DNA of 64,000 nucleotides from Actinoplanes auranticolor (lineage in GTDB: Bacteria > Actinomycetota > Actinomycetes > Mycobacteriales > Micromonosporaceae): assembly GCF_018332655.1 (NCBI RefSeq), contig NZ_BOQL01000041.1, positions 1 to 64,000 of the forward strand. The letters run 5' to 3'. The number at the start of each line of letters is the position of its first letter. Within the stretch, counting starts at the first letter, position 1. Below, one piece after another: positions 52,519 to 60,465 of the stretch. The position numbers were made by a program, and so were the translations under genes. Under the pieces are notes generated by a model. The model searched no databases. It was given only the letters and a program-made list of their open reading frames with translations, and had not been told where the DNA came from.

Positions 52519-54300
52519 ATGACCGGTCAGCTGAACCGCGTCGACGTCACCGTGCTGCCCGTGGGGTGGCTGAATCGGCAGTCGGGAACCCTTCCTTCGG
52601 AAGTCTCCGGCAGCTGGTCGGGGGCGCTCTCGCCCGACGGCCGGCACGCGGCGTACGTCTCCGACCGCAGCGGTTCTCCCAAGGTGTGGGTGCAGCCCGT
52701 CGGCAGCGAGCTGACGTTCCTCGTGGACACCGGCGAGCACCCCGTCGTCTCGGTGCAGTGGTCGACCGGCGGCGGGTGGCTCGCCTGCCTGATCGCCCCC
52801 GGCGGCGCGCCGCGCACCGAGGTGTGGCTGGTCCGCCCGGACGGCTCGGCGCTGCACCAGGTGGCCGGCTTCGGTGCCGACAGCGCGGACAACGTGCGCT
52901 GGCTGCCGGGGCGCCCGCTGCTCGCCGTGACCGAGAACCTGGAGACCACCCTGCTGGTGGACGCCGAGCACGGCACCCGCGAGGTCATCACCACCGGCGA
53001 GCTGGTGTCGCTGTTCGACGTCTCCCCCGACCGCAGCCGGGCGCTGCTGCGCCACGGCCCGCGCAGCGGCCGCTACATCGTGGTGCGCGACCTGGCGACC
53101 GGTGTCGAGGAGTACGTGACCAGCGGCGAGCAGGCCTGCTTCGGCCCGGACGGCGCGGTGTACGCCCGCAGTGACGCCGGCGAGCTGCCGGTGCTGATCC
53201 GGGTCGCCGACGGCAAGGCCGAGATCCTCGCGTCCTCCGAGCACGACGAGGTCGAGTCGTTCGCGCTGACCGCGGACGGCCGGGCGGTCGCGGTGCTCTG
53301 GAACGTCCGCGGCGGCGAGTCCGAGCTGACCGTGCTGCGCGGCGGTGACACCACGAAGGTCGAGCTGCCCGGGACGGTGGCCTCCGGCGTGTCCTGGTGC
53401 TTCGACGGCAGCACCCTGGCGTTCACCGCCGAGGGGCCGGGGCAGCCGCACGGCGTGTGGACGTACGACGGCGACCTGCATCCGGTCTCGGTCGAGGAGC
53501 CGGCGCGGGACGCGGTCCGGCCGGTGCTGCACCGCTTCGCCTCGCACGACGGCCTGGAGATCAGCGGCTGGCTGTTCCGGCCGGCCGGGGCGGGCCCGCA
53601 CCCGACGGTGCTGTGGCTGCACGGCGGTCCGGAGGCGCAGGAGCGGCCGGGTCACGGCCCGCTGTTCCAGTCGCTGGTGGACCGCGGCATCGCGGTCTTC
53701 GCGCCCAACGTGCGCGGCTCCTCGGGCTTCGGCCGCAGCTTCGTCAACGCGGACAACGGCGCCCTGCGCTACGCCGCGATCGGCGACGTGGCGGCCTGCG
53801 TGGGCTATCTGGTCGAGCAGGGCGTGGCGGACCCGGCGCGGGTCGGCTGCATGGGCCGCTCGTACGGCGGCTACCTGACGCTGGCCGCGCTGACGACGTA
53901 CCCGTCGATGTTCGCCGTGGGCATCGACGTGTGCGGCATGTCGAACTTCGCGACGTTCTACGAGCACACCGAGCCGTGGATCGCCGCGGCCGCGGTGTCG
54001 AAGTACGGCGACCCGGTGGCCGACGCGGAACTGCTGCGCGACCTGTCGCCGATCACCCGCATCGACAAGTTGACGACGCCGCTGATGGTCGTGCACGGCG
54101 AGAACGACAGCAACGTCCCGGTGATCGAGGCGGAGCAGGTGGTGGCCGCCCTGGCCGCACGTGGAGTCCCGCACAAGTACCTGCTCTTCCCCGGCGAGGG
54201 TCACGAGCTGCAGCACCGGTCCTCCCGCGCGGAGTATCTGCGGGAGACGGTGGGCTGGCTCACCGCCCATCTCACGCCGGCCCCGGCGCTGTTCGGCTGA
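52519..54300 (+). CDS. S9-family prolyl-oligopeptidase-like serine peptidase
   Basis: 593 residues from ATG 52519 (GAGGGAGGA upstream), 19 bp after asnO, so the two are co-transcribed. The N-terminal half is a beta-propeller (SPDGRHAAYVSDRSGSPKVWV and similar blades), the C-terminal half an alpha/beta-hydrolase with Ser448 in GRSYGGYLT, Asp530 in GENDSNVP and His562 in EGHELQ. No signal peptide. In known NAGGN operons the third gene is an M42-type peptidase thought to recycle the dipeptide; this S9 enzyme occupies the same slot and may have that role. Confidence 0.9.
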   Translation: MTGQLNRVDVTVLPVGWLNRQSGTLPSEVSGSWSGALSPDGRHAAYVSDRSGSPKVWVQPVGSELTFLVDTGEHPVVSVQWSTGGGWLACLIAPGGAPRTEVWLVRPDGSALHQVAGFGADSADNVRWLPGRPLLAVTENLETTLLVDAEHGTREVITTGELVSLFDVSPDRSRALLRHGPRSGRYIVVRDLATGVEEYVTSGEQACFGPDGAVYARSDAGELPVLIRVADGKAEILASSEHDEVESFALTADGRAVAVLWNVRGGESELTVLRGGDTTKVELPGTVASGVSWCFDGSTLAFTAEGPGQPHGVWTYDGDLHPVSVEEPARDAVRPVLHRFASHDGLEISGWLFRPAGAGPHPTVLWLHGGPEAQERPGHGPLFQSLVDRGIAVFAPNVRGSSGFGRSFVNADNGALRYAAIGDVAACVGYLVEQGVADPARVGCMGRSYGGYLTLAALTTYPSMFAVGIDVCGMSNFATFYEHTEPWIAAAAVSKYGDPVADAELLRDLSPITRIDKLTTPLMVVHGENDSNVPVIEAEQVVAALAARGVPHKYLLFPGEGHELQHRSSRAEYLRETVGWLTAHLTPAPALFG

Positions 54301-54367
54301 GGCCGCAGAACCACCCGGTCGAGTGGCGTGACGGGTCCCACGTCCCATTTGTGACCCGGATCGTTGT

Positions 54368-54402
54368 CGTGCCCCCGTCTCCGGAGAAAAGGTGGGGGCA
54401 CG
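54368..54402 (+). other. Stem-loop between peptidase and MFS genes
   Basis: CGTGCCCCC (54368-54376) and GGGGGCACG (54394-54402) form a perfect 9-bp stem around a 17-nt loop that itself contains CTCCGGAG. No T tract. It may end the asnO-peptidase transcript or sit in the MFS leader. Confidence 0.5.
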
Positions 54403-54423
54403 CGATCGGATGGAGTTGTTGTC

Positions 54424-55749
54424 ATGCTGGGCGGTGCCCGGGCCTGGGCGGTGTGGGCCGTGGGGCTGTCGGCCTACGTGGTCGCGGTTCTGCACCGCAC
54501 GTCCCTCGGCGTCGCCGGGCTCGACGCGCAGGTCCGTTTCGACATCGGCGCCGGCACCCTGGCCTCGTTCGCCGTCCTGCAGCTGCTGGTCTACGCCGGC
54601 CTCCAAGTGCCCGTGGGGGTGCTGCTCGACCGGTTGGGCTCGTTACGGCTGGTGGTCGGCGGTGCCGTCATCATGGCGGCCGGCCAGGCGCTGATGGCGT
54701 TCTCCGACGGGATCACCGGGGCCGTCATCGCCCGGGTGCTGGTCGGGGCGGGCGACGCGATGACCTTCATCAGCGTGCTGCGCCTGGTGCCCCAGTGGTT
54801 CCCCGGCCGGCGGGTGCCCGTGGTGACCCAGCTGACCGGGCTCGTCGGGCAGCTGGGGCAGGTGCTCAGCGCTGTACCGCTGGCCGCGCTGCTGGCCGGT
54901 CCGGGATGGACCACCGCGTTCATCTCGGCGGCCGCCGCCGGCATCTTCGTGGCGGTCGTCGCGCTGGTCGCGCTGCACGACTCCCCGCAGCGCCGGGTCA
55001 ATTCGGGTGACGCGCTCACGTTGCGTCAGCTCGGCGACGACCTGGCGAGCGCCTGGCGGCATCCGGGCACCCGGCTCGGGTTGTGGACCCACTTCACCAC
55101 CCAGTTCCCCGGCACGGTGTTCGCGCTGATCTGGGGCTATCCCTTCCTGGTGGCCGGGGAGGGGTTGTCGCGGGGCACGGCGAGCCTGCTGCTCACCCTG
55201 TTCGTGCTGACCGGCATGGCCGCCGGTCCGGTGGTCGGTGTGCTGGTGCAGCGGCATCCGCTGCGCCGCTCGTGGCTGGTGCTCGGGGTGATCGCGGTCA
55301 ACGCGCTGGGCTGGGGACTGATCATCGCCTGGCCGGGCCGGGCGCCGCTGGCCGTGCTGGTGGTGCTGGTGCTCGCGCTCGGCCTGGGCGGGCCCGGCTC
55401 GATGATCGGGTTCGAGTTCGCCCGCACGTTCAACCCGCCGAACAGGCTCGGCACCGCCACCGGCATCGTCAACGTGGGCGGCTTCGTCGCCTCGCTGGTG
55501 TCGATCCTGCTCGTCGGCCTCATCCTGGACACGCGCACCGGCGGACAGGCCACGTACGACATCGTGGACTTCAAGGTCGCGATGTCGGTGCAGTACGCGA
55601 TCGGCGCGATCGGCCTGATCGGTATCCTGCGCACCCGCAAGCTGGCCAGACGGCGCCTCTCCGAGGAGCAAGGGCTGATCATCCGGCCGCTGCGGGAAGT
55701 GCTCGCCGAGAAGGGGTGGTTTAGCGGCGAGCGCATCGGTAAACATTGA
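54424..55749 (+). CDS. Major facilitator superfamily transporter
   Basis: 441 residues from ATG 54424 (GGAG 8 nt upstream). Twelve membrane helices are expected; the first half opens AWAVWAVGLSAYVVAVLHRTSLGVAGLDAQVRFDIGAG and has the loop 2-3 motif GVLLDRLGSLRLV and RVLVGAGDAMTFISVLRLVPQWFPGRRVPV, as in nitrate/sugar-phosphate-like MFS carriers. The substrate cannot be told. The hairpin at 54368-54402 and the 123-bp gap leave it open whether it belongs with the osmolyte-like operon upstream. Confidence 0.9.
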   Translation: MLGGARAWAVWAVGLSAYVVAVLHRTSLGVAGLDAQVRFDIGAGTLASFAVLQLLVYAGLQVPVGVLLDRLGSLRLVVGGAVIMAAGQALMAFSDGITGAVIARVLVGAGDAMTFISVLRLVPQWFPGRRVPVVTQLTGLVGQLGQVLSAVPLAALLAGPGWTTAFISAAAAGIFVAVVALVALHDSPQRRVNSGDALTLRQLGDDLASAWRHPGTRLGLWTHFTTQFPGTVFALIWGYPFLVAGEGLSRGTASLLLTLFVLTGMAAGPVVGVLVQRHPLRRSWLVLGVIAVNALGWGLIIAWPGRAPLAVLVVLVLALGLGGPGSMIGFEFARTFNPPNRLGTATGIVNVGGFVASLVSILLVGLILDTRTGGQATYDIVDFKVAMSVQYAIGAIGLIGILRTRKLARRRLSEEQGLIIRPLREVLAEKGWFSGERIGKH

Positions 55750-55787
55750 CGTTTTGCCCGCTTCCAGCAGTTCGATGCGAGGAGGAC

Positions 55788-56537
55788 ATGAGCGAGCACG
55801 CACCGGACCGCCTCTGGTCCGGCATCGAGATCACCAAAGTCATCGCGGGCACACTCGCGGCAGTCACCGCGGCAGTCATCGGCTCCTTCCTGGGAGTCGC
55901 CGGCACCCTCGCCGGTGCCGCGGTCGCCAGTGTCGTCGGCTCGATCGGGACGGAGATCTACCAGAGGTCCTTGAACAGGGGCGCCAAGCGTCTCAGCACC
56001 ATCGCGCCCACCTTCGTCAAGGCACCGGCCGCGGTGGGCACCCCGGAGGTCGCCGCGGCGACCGAGGAGGACCTGCCGTCGCACACGGTCCCGGAGCCGG
56101 CCCGCAAGCGGCAGGTCCGCTGGGGACGGGCGGCGATGCTCGCAAGCGCGGTGTTCGTGCTCGCCATGGGGGCGATCTGGATGTCCGAGAAGGCCTTCGG
56201 CGAACCTCTGTCCACCAAGGTCGGCGTCACCGACACCACCGGCACCACCCTGGGCAACACCGTCGGCAACAACTCGTCCACCGACCGGCCCGCGCCGGCC
56301 CCGCCGGTCGCGCCGAGCGAGCAGCCGTCGACGGACGCGACCGACGACCCGGATCCGACGGCGACGACGGAGCCGGCCACGAGCCCGACGGACACCACGA
56401 CGGAGCCGACCACGGCCCCGACGACCGGGCCGGCGGACACCGCGACGGAGCCGGCCACCCCGGACGGCACCGGCGAACAGGACCAGCAGCAACAGCCGAA
56501 CCAGGACGTCGCCCCGGACCAGGGCGCGACCGAGTAA
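55788..56537 (+). CDS. Membrane protein with Thr/Pro-rich extracellular tail
   Basis: 249 residues from ATG 55788 with a GGAGGA ribosome-binding site. A Gly/Ala-rich hydrophobic segment (KVIAGTLAAVTAAVIGSFLGVAGTLAGAAVASVVGSIGTEIY) near the N-terminus resembles a glycine-zipper hairpin; a second helix (AAMLASAVFVLAMGAIWM) follows a basic loop. The last 110 residues are Thr/Pro/Asp-rich (TTEPATSPTDTTTEPTTAPTTGPADTATEPATP), as in wall-spanning spacers, ending QQQQPNQDVAPDQGATE. No function is recognised. The DinB-like gene starts 18 bp later. Confidence 0.75.
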   Translation: MSEHAPDRLWSGIEITKVIAGTLAAVTAAVIGSFLGVAGTLAGAAVASVVGSIGTEIYQRSLNRGAKRLSTIAPTFVKAPAAVGTPEVAAATEEDLPSHTVPEPARKRQVRWGRAAMLASAVFVLAMGAIWMSEKAFGEPLSTKVGVTDTTGTTLGNTVGNNSSTDRPAPAPPVAPSEQPSTDATDDPDPTATTEPATSPTDTTTEPTTAPTTGPADTATEPATPDGTGEQDQQQQPNQDVAPDQGATE

Positions 56538-56555
56538 CAGTGCGGAGGGCGTCAC

Positions 56556-57062
56556 GTGCACAGCAAGGATCTGCTCATCGAGGCCTTCGACCGGCTTCCC
56601 GAGCTCGTACGGTCGGCCGTCGACGGGCTGAGCCCCGAGCAGTTGCGGACGCCCCCGGCCGAGGGCGCCAACACGGTCGCCTGGCTGGTGTGGCACCTCA
56701 CCCGGATCCAGGACGGCTACCTCGCCGAACTGACCGGACAGGACCAGGTGTACGTCACCGGTGACCGGGCCGAGCAGTTCGGCCTGAAGGCGGACCCGGA
56801 CGACAACGGCTACGGCCACACGGCGGCGCAGGTGCAGGCCGTCCGTCCGGGCAGCGCCGGGGTCCTGGTCGACTACTACCAGGCGGTGCACGAGCGCACG
56901 CTGTCCTACCTCGCCGGTCTGACCGACGGGGACCTGGACCGGGTGGTGGACGAGTCCTGGGATCCGCCGGTCACGCTGGGCGTGCGCCTGGTGAGCATCC
57001 TGAACGACGACACCCAGCACGTGGGCCAGGCGGCGTACGTGCGGGGTCTGCTCGAGAGCTGA
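56556..57062 (+). CDS. DinB/DUF664-like four-helix protein
   Basis: 168 residues from a GTG at 56556 preceded by GGAGGG. A four-helix bundle of the DinB/mycothiol-dependent family: LIEAFDRLPELVRSAVDGLSPEQL, NTVAWLVWHLTRIQDGYLAELTG (first metal-type His), VDYYQAVHERTLSYLAGLTDGDLDRVV and LVSILNDDTQHVGQAAYVRGLL (later His). In actinomycetes such proteins are often mycothiol- or bacillithiol-dependent transferases or isomerases, with metal bound by three His. Its exact reaction is unknown. It converges on the RING protein gene, with a shared terminator between. Confidence 0.85.
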   Translation: MHSKDLLIEAFDRLPELVRSAVDGLSPEQLRTPPAEGANTVAWLVWHLTRIQDGYLAELTGQDQVYVTGDRAEQFGLKADPDDNGYGHTAAQVQAVRPGSAGVLVDYYQAVHERTLSYLAGLTDGDLDRVVDESWDPPVTLGVRLVSILNDDTQHVGQAAYVRGLLES

Positions 57063-57071
57063 CGAACGTCC

Positions 57072-57110
57072 GCCGTCGGCGCTCCCGCACTGCGCGGGGG
57101 CGCCGACGGC
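57072..57110. terminator. Bidirectional terminator between DinB-like and RING-protein genes
   Basis: A 17-nt arm (57072-57088), loop ACTGC and a 17-nt arm (57094-57110) pair throughout with one G-U. It lies in the 53-bp gap between two convergent stops and is followed by TTCGTCT on the plus strand. Confidence 0.85.
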
Positions 57111-57115
57111 TTCGT

Positions 57116-60100
57116 CTATCCTCCGGCGAGCTGGCCCAGTGCTTCGGGGGCGGGCAGCTGCGTCCAGGGCTCGCCCGGGTGCCCGGTGACCGTGAGCGCC
57201 ACCGAGCCGGCGGCGACCCCGGCCGGGACGAGCCGGTCCAGAGCCTCGCCGTCCGTGGTCGCGGCCAGCACGGTACGGCCCACGACACCGTCCACCGCCG
57301 CTATCACCCCGGTGCCCGCGGCGGCTGCGGCCCGGATCGCCGCCACGGTCGGTGCGGTCTCGGTGCAGGTCCCGTCCGCATGGGCGACGAGCACCCGGTC
57401 CGCGCGGCCGGCCGCCTGCCAGGCCATCAGATCGAGCAGGGAAGCCCGGTGGCCATCGGCGAAGTGCTCCCACTGATCCGACGCGGCCCGCGCCAGCTGT
57501 CCGCCGTGCCGGCCGACGCTGTGGCCGTAGCCGCGCCCCGGCAGGGTCAGGTCGGTCCAGAGCAGCCGCCGGTCGGTCAGGTCGAGCACCATCGGCATCA
57601 GCATCCGGGCGTCACCCCGCAGATCGAAACGCTGCTCGACCCGCGCGGCGTCGAACTGCGCGCCGCCGGCGAGCGGCAGCATCAACCCGGCGAAGGCCGC
57701 GGTGAGCAGCTCGAACGGCACGGCGTTGTAGCTGAGCACCACCGGCACGACGTACCGCACTCCTTCCTGCGCGAGCCGGGTCAGCTCCAGATCCAGGAAC
57801 TCGGTCGCCCCCAGCGGCGCGGGTGCCGAGGTGAGGTCCCCGGAGTGCACGGCGGCGTCGACCGCGAACCGCAGCTCGGTGTAGTCACACAGCCCGACCT
57901 GCTGCCAGTCCGCATCGAAGAACGCGCAGGACAGGTCGAGATCGACCCGGTCCGTGTCGGTGTCCTGCCAGTGCAGGAACAGCCGCAGCACCGCCACGTC
58001 GGGAAGCGGCCGGACGCTGCCGCGCGGCCAACCGGCGAACTGGGCCGAGGCGGCCCGCTCCCGCATCGGCGCGGGCACCCCCGCGAGAGCGGCGTCGATC
58101 ACCGCCACATCGAAGCGACCGAGCTGCGCGGCCCGGCGGGCCAGCTCATCGTCGACGACGTTACGCACGGCAGCGATCGCCGCGGCCGGGAGAGGCTCGC
58201 GCCGCTCGGGCTCGGTCCAGGTCGTGACGGTGCTGCCCCGCGGGAAGAAGATGCGCCGCGGCATCCCGGGCCCGGGACGCCCACCGACGATCCCAGCCCT
58301 TTCGACCGAATCCACCACGCCATCCACAGCCACGCCACCGTCCCGAGACGGGTCCTGACCGGACGGCATGTCCCCGGCCCCGCCACCCGCACCCGCGGCG
58401 AGGCCGCGCCCGGGAGCCGAGCCGCCCGCACCCACGCCCTCATCCCCAGGCACGCCGAGACCCGCACCCGGGCCGGGACCCGAGCCCACGCCCTGGTCCG
58501 CGGCCGGGCCACGGTCCGAGCCCACACCTTCATCCGCGGCCGGGCCACGACCGGAAGCCGGGCCCGATCCCGGCGGGCGCTCGGTGCCGGCGTTCGGGAG
58601 GTGGGCGTCGTCCGCGGCGGACCGGCGGGTGACTGCGTCGAGAGCAGCCCGAAGCGCCCGCCCCAAACCGTTGCCGGCCGACGCCGGCGATCCGGTCACC
58701 GTCGATCCGGTCGCGGCCGAGCCGGCCGCCGCGGGGCTCGCCGTCGTGTAGGCCGCGGTGCGAGCACGGGCCCGCCCCGCAACCCGGGCCGCAGCCACCG
58801 CCGCCAGCTGCTCCGAGGTCGCCGGCACCGTCCGGTCCCGCCCCGTCAGCTCGGCCGCGGCCGCCGCCAGCACCCCCGGCGAAACCCGCCCCGCGCTGTC
58901 CCGCAGCACGGCTGCCAGCGCCTCGTGACCGTCCGGCCCGGACGCCCGCAGCACCTGGTCCACCCGCCGCCACAGCTCACCCGGGCGCTCGCTCAGCAGC
59001 TGCACCGCCCGCTCGACGGCACCGTCGGCGAACGCCTGCTCCACCAGCGCGGCGTGCGAGCGGACGCGGACGGTGACCGTACCGTCGTCGTGCTCCGTCA
59101 GCACCAGGCGGCGCGGGTCCGCAGCGCAGGCGGTCACGATCGCCCCGCCGAGCGCGGATTCCCGCAACGGCCGGGTCTCCCGCAGCGCCGCGAACGCCAC
59201 CGCCGCGCCCGGGTGAGCCGGCACCCGCTCGTACGGGTGCAGCCGCTCCCCCAACCGCTTCCACACCGCGGCATGCCGCCGCAGGTCCTCAGCCGCCTCC
59301 CCGGCCCCGCACGCGTCGAGGTGCGCGAGCACCGCCCGCCGCAGTGCCCGCGGCAGAGCGCGCACCCGCGTGACCGGCACCGGAGTCGCCGGCTCGTCCA
59401 CCGGCCGCCACGCCTCCCCCGGCGCGGACGGTGCATCGGCCCGAGCGGGCAGGATCAGCCCCGGGTCCCCACCGGAGTACGCCCACAGCGTCCGCCCCGC
59501 ATCGGTGGCCGTCTGCCAGCGCCGCCGCACCTCGGCCAGCACAGCCGGGTACGCCTCGGTCAGCGCGCTCGCGTGCAGCGCCCAGGCCAGGACCAGCGCC
59601 AGGGTCTCCCGCGCGGGCCCCGTCTCGGGCAGCCAGTCGAGGTTCGCCGCGGCGGTCGCCCTGACCAGCACCGCAAGGGCGGCGCGGTCGGCCTCGCCCA
59701 GCGCCGCGGGCCGTGCCACGAGTTCGTCGCGCAGTGCGGTCGCGGCGCCCGCCGGGTCCGGTTCGAGGCGGAGCAGCCGTACCTGGATCGGGGGTCCGGT
59801 CGGCCGGCGCCCGCGCGGCGCGACCATCGGCAGGTAGGGCGGGCCGGCCGCGGGCCGGCGGCCACAGATCGGGCAGGCGCTGAACTGCTCGGGCGAGAAG
59901 CAGGCCCGGCAGACCGGGTGCCCGCACGGGTCCAGCGGCTCGCCGCCCTGCTCGCGCCCGCAGAGCACGCAGGGCGCGCCGGGCACGGCGAGCAGGTGGG
60001 TCAGCAGCCGGCGGACGAAGACCGCTTCGGTGTTGCGCGGGGTGTCGGGAAACGACCGGTACAGCGGGATCATGGTGCGGTCGGCGCCGACCATCTCCTC

Positions 60101-60316
60101 CACCGTGGCGAGCAGCCAGTCCGCCCACTGCACCCGCAGCGGGCGCGGCAGGTGCGCGGCGGCCGACCGCAGCTCGTGGTGCAGCAGCCAGCCCCGTTCG
60201 GCGAGGTCGGCCTCCAGGGCGCGGGCCCAGGCCGCGCCGTCGGTCGTGGCGGGCCCGGCCGCGGAGACCGCGACCTTGGCGGTACGGCGCAGCAGTACGA
60301 CTGCGAGTGCATCCAT
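57116..60316 (-). CDS. RING-finger protein of the MXAN_6230/SCO0854 type with TerD-like C-terminus
   Basis: 1066 residues from ATG 60316 (GGGGGAGGG upstream). A complete C3HC4 RING set is visible: Cys116, Cys119, Cys131, His133, Cys136, Cys139, Cys148, Cys151, in PCVLCGREQGG...DPCGHPVCRACF...CPICGRRP. A long helical region follows to about 560, then a Gly/Pro/Asp-rich low-complexity linker (about 566-650) with the tandem peptide RGPAAD(E/Q)GVGS. The C-terminal part contains a TerD-like segment (RVDLDLSCAFFDADWQQVGLCDYTELRF). RING fingers recruit E2 enzymes in eukaryotes; here a protein-binding zinc module is the safe reading. No signal peptide or membrane helix. Confidence 0.88.
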   Translation of the reverse strand: MDALAVVLLRRTAKVAVSAAGPATTDGAAWARALEADLAERGWLLHHELRSAAAHLPRPLRVQWADWLLATVEEMVGADRTMIPLYRSFPDTPRNTEAVFVRRLLTHLLAVPGAPCVLCGREQGGEPLDPCGHPVCRACFSPEQFSACPICGRRPAAGPPYLPMVAPRGRRPTGPPIQVRLLRLEPDPAGAATALRDELVARPAALGEADRAALAVLVRATAAANLDWLPETGPARETLALVLAWALHASALTEAYPAVLAEVRRRWQTATDAGRTLWAYSGGDPGLILPARADAPSAPGEAWRPVDEPATPVPVTRVRALPRALRRAVLAHLDACGAGEAAEDLRRHAAVWKRLGERLHPYERVPAHPGAAVAFAALRETRPLRESALGGAIVTACAADPRRLVLTEHDDGTVTVRVRSHAALVEQAFADGAVERAVQLLSERPGELWRRVDQVLRASGPDGHEALAAVLRDSAGRVSPGVLAAAAAELTGRDRTVPATSEQLAAVAAARVAGRARARTAAYTTASPAAAGSAATGSTVTGSPASAGNGLGRALRAALDAVTRRSAADDAHLPNAGTERPPGSGPASGRGPAADEGVGSDRGPAADQGVGSGPGPGAGLGVPGDEGVGAGGSAPGRGLAAGAGGGAGDMPSGQDPSRDGGVAVDGVVDSVERAGIVGGRPGPGMPRRIFFPRGSTVTTWTEPERREPLPAAAIAAVRNVVDDELARRAAQLGRFDVAVIDAALAGVPAPMRERAASAQFAGWPRGSVRPLPDVAVLRLFLHWQDTDTDRVDLDLSCAFFDADWQQVGLCDYTELRFAVDAAVHSGDLTSAPAPLGATEFLDLELTRLAQEGVRYVVPVVLSYNAVPFELLTAAFAGLMLPLAGGAQFDAARVEQRFDLRGDARMLMPMVLDLTDRRLLWTDLTLPGRGYGHSVGRHGGQLARAASDQWEHFADGHRASLLDLMAWQAAGRADRVLVAHADGTCTETAPTVAAIRAAAAAGTGVIAAVDGVVGRTVLAATTDGEALDRLVPAGVAAGSVALTVTGHPGEPWTQLPAPEALGQLAGG

Positions 60317-60465
60317 GGTCCGACCCTCCCCCGGGACATGCGGAAGCGGTGGGCGGAGAGTCGCGACGCTAGGTTGCGATTAAGAGTCGTGGAGAAGGAA
60401 GCACCGCGGGGAGCCGCCCACCGCTGTGCCTGATCATAGGGAGCCGGAGCTCGCGGCTCATCCCA

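Noticed and set aside
58370..58620. Apparent direct DNA repeats resembling a short array
   Set aside because: They encode the tandem peptide RGPAAD(E/Q)GVGS in the low-complexity linker of the RING protein; there are no uniform repeat and spacer units, so it is not a CRISPR array.
57179..60433. 1084-codon open frame on the plus strand opposite the RING-protein gene
   Set aside because: It is the antisense shadow of a high-GC coding sequence: Arg/Gly/Pro/Gln-rich, no domain, no ribosome-binding site. The minus strand has the RING and TerD-like motifs.
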